Of a stretch of DNA of 64,000 nucleotides, positions 1 through 11,899 are shown in pieces (the first letter of the stretch is position 1; each line of letters begins with the position of its first letter). Under the pieces are notes generated by a model. It made no database searches, was not told where the DNA came from, and saw only the letters and a program-made list of their open reading frames with translations. A program made the position numbers and the translations under genes. The stretch comes from Glandiceps talaboti (taxonomy: Eukaryota; Hemichordata; Enteropneusta; Spengelidae): positions 17,098,257-17,162,256 of the forward strand of contig NC_135569.1 of NCBI RefSeq assembly GCF_964340395.1, read 5' to 3'.

Positions 1-177
1 CATAAGTATGTTCCCACCAAATACCAAGGCGATAGATCCAGCAATTTTGAGTTTAAGTCGCACACATGCATACGCACACACACACACGCACACACAGATG
101 GACAGACACCTTGAGTTGCCTATAGCACTACTGAACCTGATCAGTTCAGTTGTGCTAAAATTGATGCCCTCATTATA
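1..177 (+). repeat. Repeat family B, 3' end fragment (B1)
   Basis: Holds the tail of family B: a ccaccaaataccaaggcgat block, a CA-rich microsatellite with GACAGACA, and a hairpin TAGCACTACTGAAC ... GTTCAGTTGTGCTA ending CTAAAA. The element is cut by the window edge. Compare 2222-3433, 32718-34112 and 46744-47034. Confidence 0.75.
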
Positions 178-742
178 TCAGGAGGGAGGGGATGACATGT
201 TGGTATGCTGTTGATAAGAATACATTTAATCTTGTGGTCTATATTATTTGTTCACATTTACCAATGGTTTTGCTATTAATTTTTTTCCTCAGGATCTTAA
301 TTTTATCCATGGGAATCTTTCCTTATTCAAGAATAACATACACACAATCTTAACTGTACTTCTACTACTTGATTACAAGAAATAGTGACAAACACATTAC
401 AAAATTTTAAATTTGACAATTTGGTTTCTTGAAACACCACCAAGGTAATTTTTATTCTCACTTCTCAAAAATATTCCCCTACAAAAAAAGGAGAACTGGT
501 GAACATGGCAGTGATAGTTCAGTATCAATACAGTCAATATTTACTATCTGGTTAGTTTTGACACAAATCCTACTCTAGATGATACTAGTCTGGATGGCAA
601 TGTGGTCTCCAGCTAACCCATGTCTGGTCAAAGTCCCTCAATCAGCACAAACAGTGAACCCCAACTGTTATATAACCCTAACAATGTATAAGTAGCATCC
701 TGGGCTGACAAATATTCCATATTTGGACATTACATATCTGCC
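178..742. other. Non-coding flank, nothing recognised
   Basis: AT-rich sequence 3' of WDR33. No splice-bounded coding segment, RNA gene or repeat shared with the rest of the window was seen. Confidence 0.5.
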
Positions 743-1010
743 CCAATAATTATTAACATTATAATGTTGGGTTCCTATATAGCACTTTCCCATGCTATGC
801 TCAAAGCGCTTTACAGTTATTACCCCTGGCGCAGATCAGAACGGCACAGCGTCCCTTTAGTCTTTCTCAACTCCCTGGGGAGCATACAATCCATTGCAGC
901 AATTTCAGTGCATAGGATTAAAGCCTTCACATTGCAACCTACATTCTACCAGTTCCCCAATTATACAGCTTGGTTGACTAAGGCACAGTCATGGTTCAAA
1001 GGGAGGGACT
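743..1010 (-). mobile_element. tRNA-headed SINE, 5'-truncated copy
   Basis: Read on the minus strand this matches the two plus-strand SINE copies at 41532 and 52464: the segment around the AAAGCGCTTTGAG tail, the GTGAAGGCTTTAATCCTATGC body and the terminal ATT-rich tail (around 743-765) are all recognisable. The tRNA-like head is missing at the 1010 end, so it is a 5'-truncated insertion. Confidence 0.8.
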
Positions 1011-1190
1011 GTGTTATTGTGGCTGTGGATGAATTTTAAATTGCATCTCATACATCTCAGGACTTCTAGAGTAACGACTTTGACTGAACGTGAGTGGAAG
1101 TGTAAATGGTAATGATACTGTATAGGAACTAGACTATGTGAGTGGAGGTGTAAATGGTAATGATACCATAATAGATTAAGACAATACACG

Positions 1191-1495
1191 GATAGCACTA
1201 GTCTAAGAGATATCTTGAGATTCAATGCATGGATAGCACTAGTCTAAGAGATATCTTGAGATTCGATGCATGGATAGCACTAGTCTAAGAGATATCTTGA
1301 GATTCGATGCATGGATAGCACTAGTCTAAGAGATATCTTGAGATTCGATGCATGGATAGCACTAGTCCAAGAGATATCTTGAGATTCGATGCATGGATAG
1401 CACTAGTCCAAGAGATATCTTGAGATTCGATGCATGGATAGCACTAGTCTAAGATATATCTTGAGATTCGATGCATGGATAGCACTAGACTAAGG
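1191..1495. repeat. 41-bp minisatellite, about 7 copies
   Basis: Tandem unit containing GATAGCACTAGTCTAAGAG and ATATCTTGAGATTCGATGC; identical words recur every 41 bp with a few point changes (for example CTAAGAG versus CCAAGAG). Lies outside the WDR33 coding region on its 3' side. Confidence 0.9.
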
Positions 1496-2221
1496 TATTT
1501 CGAGATCACTGACTACACAAACCATGAAGCAATAGCCACTCGTTGATGAGATTTAACTGAAATCCCAATGTTTGGATCCCATGGTCTTGGATTCTACTAC
1601 TACCATGTGGAGTAAAAAGGATATCTTGTTCCAGACAAACATGCCTCTGTAACTCTGCCAGATAACTGTTTTCCACATCCACTGTTTACTCATAATCTGA
1701 CACTGGCCTTAATATAATATGTTCTGTTTTACAGTTAATGTATGATAAGCTTTTCATCATTAAATCTCTCAGCACAAAACTAGTTTAAGCTGCACTTGTT
1801 GTAACTGAAATGACAACAAACAATATATTAACTGAATTTTTAAAAAATGTCAATGCAGTCATGTAAATTAATGGTCGATATGCATCCAGAAATACAGCAA
1901 CAGGTTGAAATTGTGAATCACGTTGGGGTGCTGATCTTCAGGGTGCTGACAGAAAATTACATTTTGATGTAAAGCTACACAAATGTGTTTACCCAATACT
2001 GTTTACAGTGTATTATGAGTACGTCATTATATGTATCAAATATTCCAGTTGTAGCTAGTGCTGCTTTAAGGACTTTAGAACTGCACATGAAATAACATCT
2101 GTAATAATTGCATATACAAGAATGACTTGGATATCCAACTATACATAGTTTTGCACGTTTACCCATAAACTACTGTCCAAATACTAGTAGTTTGTCACAT
2201 AGTCTGCATATATTTTGTATA
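1496..2221. other. Non-coding flank, nothing recognised
   Basis: AT-rich single-copy-looking DNA. Short ORFs here have no recognisable protein features. Confidence 0.5.
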
Positions 2222-3433
2222 AAAATACCGCCAATGGCATTGTAACACAGCTGTACACTTTTAAAAAAAAGTTTATCCACATGCTGATTGATGCTAAGCA
2301 TTTGCTGAATGATTATCCAGTTGCCTATCCAACCCTGTCGTTATCTATGCAATGCACGTGATCATTTGGCTGTTGCTATTGGCGTGGTCATGTTGCTAGA
2401 CATCTTTGCATACATTTGTTCACGTGTCTATGAATTCCTGATGTTATCTTTGCAATTTACGTGATCATTTGGGCATTCCTTGTTGCTAGGTATATTTGCA
2501 TACATTTTTTGAAAGTTTATTCACTTGTCTATTAATCCCTGTTGTTATCATTGCAAAATATGTGATAATTTGGCTGTTGCTATGAGCCTGGTCTTTGTGC
2601 TAGGCATATTTGCATGCACTTTTTGAATGTTTCTTCATTTGTGTAAGAATCCCTGTTATCTTTGTGAAATACACCATCTTTTGACTATTGCTATGGGCGT
2701 GGTCATGGTTGCCAGGCATATTTGCATACATTTTTTGAACGTGTACTCACTTGCCTACCAGATGATTGTTATTTTAGCAAAATATACTGCCATTTGGTTG
2801 TTGTTAAGGGTGTGGTCATGGTTGCTAGGGTCAATTGTGTCTAAATGTTTTAAACAAAATCTGCAGAATAACACTTCTAGAAACATCACACCAAATTTCA
2901 ATCTCATTGATCAAGTACTTTTTGAGATCAATTTTTTGACCATAATTCACATTTTTACACATAATTTGCATATCGCTGATGAGATCATTATATGCTTAAT
3001 ATTTCTTCATCTATACACCCGCACATGCATCCCCATTAAATGTCATCCCAATCTGCTTGGTAGTTTTGGAGTTAATGATTTTTGACCAAAACTACACATT
3101 TCTAGCCCTAATTTGCATATCACTGATGGGAGCATCGTGTCATCAAGAATTCTCAAACTGAACAGTCCCAAGAACATTCCCACCAAATTTCAGGCCAATC
3201 TGCTCAGTAGTTTTGGAGTTTAAGTTTTTTGACCAAAAATCACTTTTTTTGGTCCCAAAAGGCACATCTCTTGTGATCATTTTCATTTGAACAATTTCAC
3301 ATCTACACACCCTAAGTAATGTCCCCACCAAATACCATGGCAATCGGTCTGGCGGTTTTTGACTTTAAGTTGTTTACAGACACACATTTCACCGTGTATG
3401 CCTATAGCACTACTGTACCTTAGTTCAGTTGTG
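2222..3433 (+). mobile_element. Repeat family B, long copy (B2)
   Basis: Begins near the words ACCGCCAATGG and TGTAACACAGCTG, then has an internal VNTR of about 110-120 bp containing TTTGGCTGTTGCTATG and GGCGTGGTC, then a conserved tail with CCCCACCAAATACCATGGC and finally TAGCACTACTG ... TTCAGTTGTGCTA. This is the same order as 32718-34112. Likely a non-autonomous Helentron/Helitron-like element (inference from the subterminal inverted repeat and terminal hairpin); no coding capacity. Confidence 0.7.
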
Positions 3434-3914
3434 CTACAAATGACTGGAATGGCAACACTATATATATAAACAAACTCAGTAAGAGAATTAACAAAGGTTT
3501 GTTATAATGAAGTGTTTGTTATTATAGTGAAATGTACACTAACTATATTGGAAAGATACCTTTGGGGAAATGTGAAAGAGTGTCGGTTATATCAGTATAT
3601 TTACTCTAACAGAGTCTGTACAATGTAAAGAGGTTCAGTACAGTTTAACATGAATCTATGTGTAAAGCAGACTTCACTGTGGACTACCTTCAAACTAGTT
3701 TGGAATACAATCTGTCTTTATATGTATATTACATTGCTCTTCCATGTGTTCTTTGATTAGATTATCATCTACACAAAAATCTGACAAACTTAGTGGATAA
3801 ATTCTTGTCATGACATATTACTACTAGAAGTCTTCAATCACAAGAAATAAACCGCCCAAATATTTTTTTTTTATAAGGAATGTTTTACAAAATACAGTAC
3901 AATCTTAATACTAT
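3434..3914 (-). other. Presumed WDR33 3' UTR and flank
   Basis: Follows the WDR33 stop codon on the minus strand. AT-rich, with a run of T's (plus strand) at 3861-3870. No canonical AATAAA was seen on the minus strand, so the 3' end of the transcript cannot be placed. Confidence 0.4.
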
Positions 3915-5293
3915 CTACCTACCACCTCTGATCCCTCTACCTCTACCAGGACCTCTACTTGGTGGACCCCCTCCCCTTTGACCTCGACCCCCTCTAATAC
4001 CCCCCCTACCTCTACCTCTATCACTGCCACCCTCCCTCATACCACCACCCCTCCCTAGACCCCGTGCTCTTGGATCTCTTCCTGGTGGTGGAAATTGTCT
4101 TGCAGCTGGATTTGAAAACTGTTGCTCCTCTTCATCGTCAAATCTACCATGTTTACCTCCTCTTGGTGACATGTCATCACGAGAGTGCGAGCGGTCACCA
4201 CGGTTACCATGCTCATCTCCTGGTCCCTCTTCCCAGGGTCGTTTTTGTGGAGGTGGGGGTGGAAGTGGTGGGAGATCTAGAAGGGAGGGTGGTTTCTTAT
4301 TAAGATCTGAGGATCTCATGTCAGGCTGTTGTCTAGAACGTTCATCAAAGTCATTAAAATAATCGTGATGTGGAGGATGTCTATCATCTTGGTCTCTTGA
4401 GGGTGGCATGCGTCCTCGTCCTGGAGGTCTATTCTGATAGCCTCTACCTTGACTGTCTTGTTCAGGTAATTCTCTCCCTGGACCATGTTGTAATCTTCCA
4501 CCCTGGAACCCTCCAGGAAAATCTCCCCTCTCATCTAAATCCTGTGGAAAATTTTGTCCAAAGTTATCACTCTGTTCACCGTAAAACTGTTTGCTTGGAA
4601 ATGGCCTACGTTCATCCATATCTCTGCCATGCCCACCCCACTGTTCACGTGGTTCAAATCTATTCTCTCTCAAGTCTTCATCTTGTGGTGGCCTATTTTC
4701 ATATCCCATGTTTTGTCGCAGATCCACATCTTGAATTCCAAACTCTGGTTCTTGGTTGAACTCATTTCTTTGAGGTCTTTGATTGTGATGATGTCGCCGA
4801 GGGTCATTTCGGTCTGACATCGGTGGCTGCCTCATGTCTCGATCTTTTGCATACTGCCTTGGATCTCTCCTATCTTGTCCATCTTTTGGTGGGGGAGGAG
4901 GAGGAGGTGGTGGTGGTGATGACTCATGAATGTTATCATGGATTAGCATTCCTGGCATCGGTGGCCTCATACCTTGTGGAAATCCACCAGGTGGCTCACC
5001 AAGGAGTCCTGGTCCTAAATTCCTACCTCTGATCATTTGTTGTCCCATACCAGGTGGTCCAGGTGGTCCCGCACCCATCATAGATAGAGGAGGCCCCTGC
5101 CCCATTGTAGCAATATTTTCCTGTATTTGTGCCTGTACACTGGCATATGCAGCACTGTGTGCCTGTACCTGTGCTTGTACTTGTTGATTCTGTGGTTGGG
5201 GTGGTGGTGGGGGTGGAGGTGGCGGCTGATTTCCAACATTGGGAGGAGGAAGACTGGCACCACTCAGAAGCATCTGCATTGCAATTTGTTTGC
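3915..5293 (-). CDS. WDR33: WDR33 terminal exon, Pro-rich and RGG tail
   Basis: The last coding exon, about 459 codons plus a TAG stop at 3917-3915. The acceptor is caaccacag just above 5293. The protein starts GKQIAMQMLL, then has two polyproline runs (9 and 10 Pro), a Gln/Ala segment, a Gly-Pro-Met-rich part, a long Arg/Asp/Gln-rich disordered part, the block PPLPPPPPQKRPWEEGPG and a final RGG-rich tail. The KRPW..GPG motif also occurs near the C-terminus of vertebrate WDR33. Unlike human WDR33, the long collagen-like GPQGPPGPQ repeat is absent, so the tail is shorter. The RGG tail is a likely RNA-binding and arginine-methylation region (inference). I see no AATAAA on the minus strand in the first few hundred bases after the stop. 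Confidence 0.93.
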
Positions 5294-5337
5294 CTGTGGT
5301 TGAAAAATACATTAATTGGAATTAGAAAAATATAGTT

Positions 5338-5453
5338 GATGTGACAAGTTTCAGCTTCATCATGCTGGTACCCATACTGAGAATCTAAATATTTCATGTG
5401 ACAAGTTTCAGCTTCATCATGCTGGTACCCATACTGAGAATCTAAATATTTTG
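5338..5453. repeat. 58-bp direct duplication in intron
   Basis: Two head-to-tail copies of a segment starting ATGTGACAAGTTTCAGCTTC and ending GAGAATCTAAATATT, nearly identical, 45 bp into the last WDR33 intron. Confidence 0.9.
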
Positions 5454-6714
5454 CTTCTAAATCTATTTTATTTTACTTTGTGAAGTTGAAACCATTTTAT
5501 CACAAAAATAAACCAAGTGTCAAAATGGAATTACTGTGACTGGTAAATTCTGAGTAACTAAATGTAATGATGATCCATTTATCAATACACTAACTTACAC
5601 AAGTGATATGACTAAAAGTAGATCTTAGTCAAAAATTATGTGTCAGCCAATACAAAATGTAGTCTGCCATAATTATTTGGTGCTGAACAAATATACTGGG
5701 TCAGTTATTCTAATTCACTAACTTTTTTGTTGTTAGTCCATGGAAGACATAAAATTCTCAAAAACTCATTACATTTATACCTCAAATAAAGTTTGGTAGA
5801 ACCATCCAACTCTTCAATTTACATATTAAATATACCAGACTTAAACTGAATGCCTTCCGTAAGGGGATAGTCTTGCAATTTCATGATTTACGCAAGAAAT
5901 TTAGCTCTATATCTGTGATTTTTCAAGTGCCAATGAAAGTTAGTTGTCAAAAATGTTGTTCAAATGCCCGCCTCCTATTCTCAGCACAGAAAAACTTGTC
6001 ATCCTCAACTTCACTTGGCTTTCATGATCCCCTACATAACCGGGATATGCACATCCGTTTCCACGGCAAATAATAAACAAAATTCAAGTGTTGAACTTCC
6101 TTCTGTCCCACCACAAGTTTACACATCGGGTTGTCTACTTGTCGCATGTAGACTATTTCACACTCCTTGAATCACTACAGGAAAATTGTCAAGATTTTGT
6201 TGAGTAGCGCACCCTCACTACATATTATTATATAAAGGTCAATGTATAGGTCAACAGTATTGATACATTGTTGCGAAAAAATTTCCATAGGCTAGGCTTG
6301 GTCTATTTTCCATATTTTGACCACATACATTTTGGTATAAATTATAGATTATTACACTTGATAAATATGTGAGAGTGTATTTATTTCCTGAGATACCAAG
6401 CTAGATAAACGATTACAAGCCTTGCAACAAACAGCGGTAGTTTGTTATCAGGAGAAATCAGAAAAGAACACGGTAAAAAAGGAGACAGTTCAAGGTCAAT
6501 ACAATACTTCCTAAACTTCTAATCGAAAATCTAAAAAGATATGATTTCTCTTAATTCATCTGTGCATTAGTGTGTGAAATTTAAAAATGATAAGTCTATA
6601 TTTGACGAAATTGAAACGATGACAAATATTTCACCTGTTTGTAAACTCCGCACCCATTGTAAACCTATTTTAAGGCCAAGAAAAAAAAAAAAGTTTTCTG
6701 GTGAGTTTACATCA

Positions 6715-7610
6715 CTTACTTGACTGTAATGGCATCCATTTTGAATATTTAATGAGGTCACATGACCAAAATTTGCATATTTTTAGGACCACTGTCTTTG
6801 TATGTATCCAAAAAATACTTGGTTATGTATGGTAAAACATGGTCAGTTTGGACTCAGGCACCCATGTAATACGACTATTTCACTTGTTGAATGGTATGCC
6901 AAACATATCAAATTACTGTATGTTTGCCTAGTACATAATGACTAAAACCAAAGATTGTTGGCCCAAATCTTTACATCTGATGTCATATTTTCATATTATT
7001 CCACAGCCTTGCAACATTGAGGGCTAAAATTACAATAAAAAATTGAAAATATTTTACTCTGATTTGAAAAATGTGCATAAAATTCCATAACTTGACTGTA
7101 ATGGCAGCCATTTTGAATATTTAATGATGTCATGTGACTGATATGTGCATATTTTTTGGACCGCTTTCTTTTGGTAATTCCAAAAATACTTGGTTATGTA
7201 TGGTCAAATATGGTCAGTTTAGACTCAAATGATCCTGTAATATGGCACTGTCACTCTCAGAATCCCCGTTCAAGAGTACCAAGTGACTATAACTCAAACA
7301 ATCCTGCAATATGGTACGTACTTCCACTCCTTGAATTGAATGCAAAAATAACGAGTTACCACATGTTTACCAGGTTGAAAATCAAAATTTTATACATAAA
7401 TCTTTACATATTATGTAATATTTCTATATTATTCCACAGGCTGGTAACATTGAGGGCTAAAATGCTATAAAAAACTGAGAATTTTGTACTTTCACCAATA
7501 CAAATTATAAAAATGTGAAAAATATTTCATAACTTTACTGGTTTGGTGGCCATTTTGAATATCTAATGAGGTCACATGACAAAAATTTGCATATTTTTGG
7601 AACTATGATA
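6715..7610. repeat. Three spaced direct repeats with GGCAGCCATTTTGAATATTT
   Basis: A segment with CTTGACTGTAATGGCA, CCATTTTGAATATTTAATGA, GGTCACATGAC and TTTGCATATTTTT occurs at about 6719, 7093 and 7533, separated by 374 and 440 bp of related DNA. The intervening parts also share CATTGAGGGCTAAAAT and TACTTGGTTATGTATGGT. A degenerate large-unit tandem repeat inside the last intron; coding shadows here are not genes. Confidence 0.75.
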
Positions 7611-8103
7611 TATATAGATTCCATAAATATATAGTTTTCTTGGGTCATCCTTGGTCAGTTTGGACACCAGGGGTTATGTTACATGATACTTAAACCCAAT
7701 TTATACCCTCTCAGGGGCTCAGGGTTCTTAGGGTTAAGACTGATTGGAAAAGTTGTCTAAAACCAGAATCTCTAACATCACTGATGAGTCAATCTGAGTA
7801 ATGACACCATAGAGACATTTGATCAAGAACTGTGGTTAAAAGATGGTAAATCAAGATGGCCTAAAACAAGGCCATAAGGACGTAGACCCCAGCTACAGGA
7901 GCCAGCCTGGGATAATAATGATGATGATAAACTTTCATATATACTGGACAAACTATAACTGAGAAATTGGGTGCACATTGTGTGCAGGTAAATATCGAAG
8001 TACAGGTGCACACTGTGCATGTGAAAAAAAAATTCTATTTCAAACCCTGATTCCTGCCTGTTTCCAATTTTACCTGTCATAGTTATGTGCACCAGAGTAT
8101 TTA

Positions 8104-10467
8104 AGGGAGGGATCAGTTTTTACGGCCGGGGTGGGTCGGTGACTTCTTGTTTGTGTTGTACTTAAAAATAGTGACCCCCCTGTGATTCATCCACAAAACA
8201 ATCCCTCTGACAAATAAAAAAAAACACACTAACCCCCCCCCCCCCCTGACATCTGTTGACAAGAAATATTCTTCTTGTGCTTACAAAAGACACTTTAGAT
8301 TCTCAAAGCACAATACAGCACACCGCATAGTTAATTTTACTTCTTACATTTACAGTAATTTTAAGTGTATCTGGTAAATTGCCGTCCCAAATCCATTGCT
8401 TCACAAGTATAAAGCTCTTTAGACAGGAACCCTATGAGAAGTATGATTGTCTGTTCATGGACATGCAAAATATTCATGGTTTGGTAACCAAAAGTTCTAG
8501 GATATCTCTTAGATTGAGTTAACTATTACCATTATAAAATTAATTCAGCTAATTGCACAGTACAATATTAGAAATGGAGTTAATATAAATGTAAACCTAG
8601 GGGTTTCAGTAAGTTTCAAAGTAGGGAGAGAACTGGAAACAGTATGGGAAGAAGTGCACACTACACACATGAGCACCTGTTAAACAAGCGTTAGGGGGGA
8701 GGTTGGGAGGGGGTGTCCCCCTCCCATGGTAAGTGCTTTTAGAAAAATGAACACCATTTGGAGGACATTAAGAGTACCATTCAGAAGTAAAACACAACTT
8801 AGTTAAATCATAAAAGTATCACTAATTTTAGGGTTTCAAAAGATTAACTTGTTTCAAGTCATATTGACATAAATAATAATAATAAAAAGATCAAGTAGAA
8901 AGTGAGAAAATTTGGGGAAAACATGCACAGTGGAGGTCAGTTACCATTTAGATTAGAGATACAAATTCATTAAATTTATTTGAAAGCGTGTCTGTATCGG
9001 CTATGTTTGTGTGCAATTCAACATGTTCAGGTCAATGTAGGCACAGATTTTAGAGTCAGTCCATCCCGTAAATTTCAAGGTATTTCATTTATGTGTTATG
9101 TGTACAGCTACACATGCAAGTTTTTATATCACATGACTTCGTGAACTGGATTGCATATCATTAACAAAAGTAAGAAATACAGATGACGACCATTCGAGAA
9201 ATAGCGATAGGAAATGGTTTATACGAGAGAGATTGTGGGAGCTCATAGGTAGGGTTGTGATAAGTGGGAACGACTATAGTATGTCTTAAAAGCACATCGC
9301 AAGTTAACATGGAATGCATCCCGAAAATAAAGTGCATATTGTCAAACTTATCTTTTTAGAATCCAGCATGTAGGATCCGGGGGAAAGAAAGGGGTGTCGG
9401 TTTGTTTAAAAACAAACACAATGACCCCCATATTGATTTTGTCATTTCAGAGAGATCAACAAAATAAAACTATCCGTTCAAACAGTTTGGAGAAATTTTA
9501 AAGATATTTATAGAATAAATGTGTCCCCGGAGGCGCGCTCTACCTCGTGTAAATCACCAGAGTTATGACATGATACTGGATAAAGATTTCAGTAATTTTC
9601 AAATTTATTTCAAGACGTTATGATTGATAGATCTTTCCCGCTCTAAAATAGACATGGTACAAGAAATACTGAGTGGCTAGTCCTTGTTTACAGAGTAGAT
9701 TGCAGATTCTGAAGTACAGTCCCGCCCACAGCACAGGCACTAGTTTCCCGAGATATGTATCAGAATGTTTCTATCAGAATACAATACAATGTCGACAATA
9801 TCGATGATATTGACGTGTTTTAGCCAATTGTATATGAAAGGGGTAAAATAATAACACTTGCGCAAGTCCATCCACCGCGAGGTACTAGTAGTATTGACGA
9901 CACAAGGCATGTTCGTAACAGAACACACAACCCCCAGGATACAACCGTACGTACGGCAACGTGAACTTTCAACCGGCCGTTTGACTCGGCAAACATTTAA
10001 CAAACTTCAGATGAATCGTGTCGTTGTTACAATCGGCCAAAGATAAGTTTTGGAGTCGATCATGCGCCACACGACCACGTACACGGACTACTGACATGAC
10101 GAATGAATGTGACGTTTATCGATGCTAACGACCACGTTATATCAAGCCGTTGGAGGCGCTTCGTTGTTTACAGTCCCGCACTTTGTTGTTTTCTGGCGAA
10201 GTGCTAGATCTAGCACTTCGGCGAAAACTGACGAAGTGCTAGATCTAGCACTTTGTCAAAAAGTGGCGAAGTGCTAGATCTAGCACTTTGTCCCGCAACT
10301 GTTCAATTTTGGACCATTTAGCTACCTCTCAGTTGTTGAAAATAAGGTAACCCTCCCCCCTCCCTTTATTCACTTTGTAAAAATGATGACCCCCCCCCCC
10401 CACCTTCTTTGAGTCCCAAATTAAGGTGGTTTCCCCCCCCCCCCATAAAAACTGATTGCTCCCTAAA
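8104..10467. mobile_element. Inverted-repeat element with poly-G/C subterminal runs
   Basis: The left end reads AGGGAGGGATCAGTTTTTAC; the right end, reverse-complemented, reads AGGGAGCAATCAGTTTTTAT. Both ends are followed internally by G-rich or C-rich runs (8233-8247, 10390-10402, 10432-10444). This is a probable non-autonomous DNA transposon of about 2.4 kb with short diverged terminal repeats. No transposase frame was recognised inside. A clean target-site duplication is not evident. Confidence 0.5.
10197..10288. repeat. Three 20-bp palindromes phased at 35 bp
   Basis: AAGTGCTAGATCTAGCACTT is a perfect palindrome present at 10199-10218, 10234-10253 and 10269-10288, a spacing of exactly 35 bp. 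The first extends to a 24-bp perfect palindrome (10197-10220). The linkers contain GGCGAAAACTGACG and TGTCAAAAAGTGGCG, so the unit is a 35-bp tandem repeat centred on a palindrome. Confidence 0.95.
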
Positions 10468-10546
10468 GGTCACTATCCAATCCCACTCAGGAGATATTTC
10501 TGACTGCAAGATGTTGACGCCTAAATCCCTAGTAATAGTATCTTAC

Positions 10547-10870
10547 CTTGTTCAAATGTTGGTATAATAGGAGCTGACATGAGAGGTGGTGGTGCATTCT
10601 GGCCATCAGGATTCATTACTGACCCTTCCTGTTCTTTTTCCCTTTCATTTTCCTTTTCTCTTTCCAACAAAGGAGCATCCTTCTGTCTTTCCCACTGTTT
10701 CTTGAACTGGGCAGGAATAGGTTTGGCATATGGTACTTTCTTCTGCATGATCTGTTGTTGTTGATGATGATGATGGTGCTGTTGATGATGTTGAAAGTGA
10801 GATGGTTGGTGGTGATGTCCTTCTGAGTCTAGTCCTGGAATGGCTGCCTCCATTTCCCTACCCATATCAT
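10547..10870 (-). CDS. WDR33: WDR33 exon with KKVPYAKPIPAQF motif and His/Gln run
   Basis: A 324-bp exon (108 codons) between acceptor tgttctacag and donor GTAAGA, phase 1 on both sides. It encodes EMEAAIPGLD, then a low-complexity His/Gln run (about 20 residues), then the strongly conserved KKVPYAKPIPAQF, a charged Glu/Lys/Arg stretch and a Pro-rich end. The KKVPYAKPIPAQF block is diagnostic for WDR33. The His/Gln run replaces the short linker of vertebrates. The ATG-initiated ORF that extends upstream of 10870 is intronic read-through. Confidence 0.92.
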
Positions 10871-11039
10871 CTGTAGAACACATCAATAAAACAACACTGT
10901 TCACTGTAACCAAACTAACAGTGCTAATGGAGAAAACTATCCCACATGACAACATTCACAGGTGTTTGATTACAAATGCATACACAGAAAATATCACAAA
11001 TCTTCTGCAAATGTGGACTAAAATGAATTTTGCTAACCA

Positions 11040-11150
11040 AATATCTCACACATCTCAATAACTATCTCACACATCCTATCCAATATCTCTCACACCTTAC
11101 TAAATACCTCATATACCCTACCAAATATCTCACACACCCTAGCAAACACC
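11040..11150. repeat. Short CTCACACACCCTA minisatellite
   Basis: Degenerate units of about 21-22 bp built on CCAAATATCTCACACACCCT. The same units occur at 25470-25690 and 28200-28330. It directly abuts the broken end of the Polinton remnant at 11151. Confidence 0.75.
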
Positions 11151-11270
11151 TCATTGTTTCTTTTTTACACTACTATCTTTCTGATCTGCTTTGATTTTAC
11201 GCCACAATTTTGCGATGCCGCTATATGCTAAATCAGAATTATAATACAAGTCTCGCAAATACTGGTCCAT
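11151..11270 (-). pseudogene. Integrase N-terminal fragment (Polinton)
   Basis: A 39-codon frame starting MDQYLRDLYYNSDLAYSGIA and ending in TGA at 11153-11151. The pattern YLRxLYYNxxxxxxxxGIAKLWRxIK resembles the amino end of Polinton/Ginger retroviral-type integrases. The frame stops where the element meets the CTCACACACCCTA minisatellite, so the catalytic core is missing. The assignment rests on a short similarity and could be wrong. Confidence 0.45.
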
Positions 11271-11465
11271 ATTAGTAAAAACTATAAAGTAATATTTAAT
11301 AAAGTTACTATATTTAATTATATTATTTTATTTTCTGATTTCATTTCTGAATAACCATTCAGGTTATAATACTTCAAATAACGCTCCAAAGGTGGAGTAT
11401 AATTAGCAGCTTTCTGCATTTCGAGAGACTTCATGAATACTTCCTAAATAAATTCCTGAGGTGTT

Positions 11466-11783
11466 TCAGTGTTTTACATTTGCCTGCGTATATGTTAGTA
11501 ATTCTTTGAAATTCTGATACTGCGTTTTCAACCTCGATACTTTATCCGATAATTTTAAGTTTTGGTTAACAACTGTAACAATTATGGGAACTGCAGCTAA
11601 TGCACTGATAAAAATAGGTATCGCGGGAACTATAGCTAATGTGGCAGTTCCTGAAATAATTCCACTAGTAATAAGTATTCCTTTATTAATACGACTTAAT
11701 AATTTGTAAGAACACCTATACGCACTACATACTCGTGTAAGATAATTACTCAAATCTTGTATTGTGGTAACTTGGTCAATCAT
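11466..11783 (-). CDS. Polinton small membrane protein
   Basis: A 105-residue frame that starts MIDQVTTIQDLSNYLTRVC and is intact. Residues about 33-70 form two adjacent hydrophobic segments (ILITSGIISGTATLAIV and IPIFISALAAVPIIVTVV), followed by a Lys-rich helix. Proteins of this design, an N-terminal helix then a two-pass hydrophobic core, are common in Polintons and may be minor virion or membrane proteins (inference). It is one of the few unbroken frames of the element. Confidence 0.5.
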   Translation of the reverse strand: MIDQVTTIQDLSNYLTRVCSAYRCSYKLLSRINKGILITSGIISGTATLAIVPAIPIFISALAAVPIIVTVVNQNLKLSDKVSRLKTQYQNFKELLTYTQANVKH

Positions 11784-11899
11784 TTTGTGGTATTACTATA
11801 TATGTAAAAATATAAAATATAAAATATGAAATATGTTTACTGTTTACTATTATTTTTGATAATTAAATCGATCAATCATCATGACGGACAACTGGTGTA

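Noticed and set aside
989-1225. His/Ser-rich minus-strand ORF
   Set aside because: Caused by short GTGAGTGGAGGTGTAAATGG-type repeats next to the SINE; no protein features.
2627-3085. 152-residue plus-strand ORF with hydrophobic stretches
   Set aside because: It is a read-through of the family B VNTR; equivalent frames in other copies are closed.
4064-5335. Plus-strand and alternative-frame ORFs over the last WDR33 exon
   Set aside because: Shadows of the Pro/Arg/Gly-rich coding strand, with no independent similarity.
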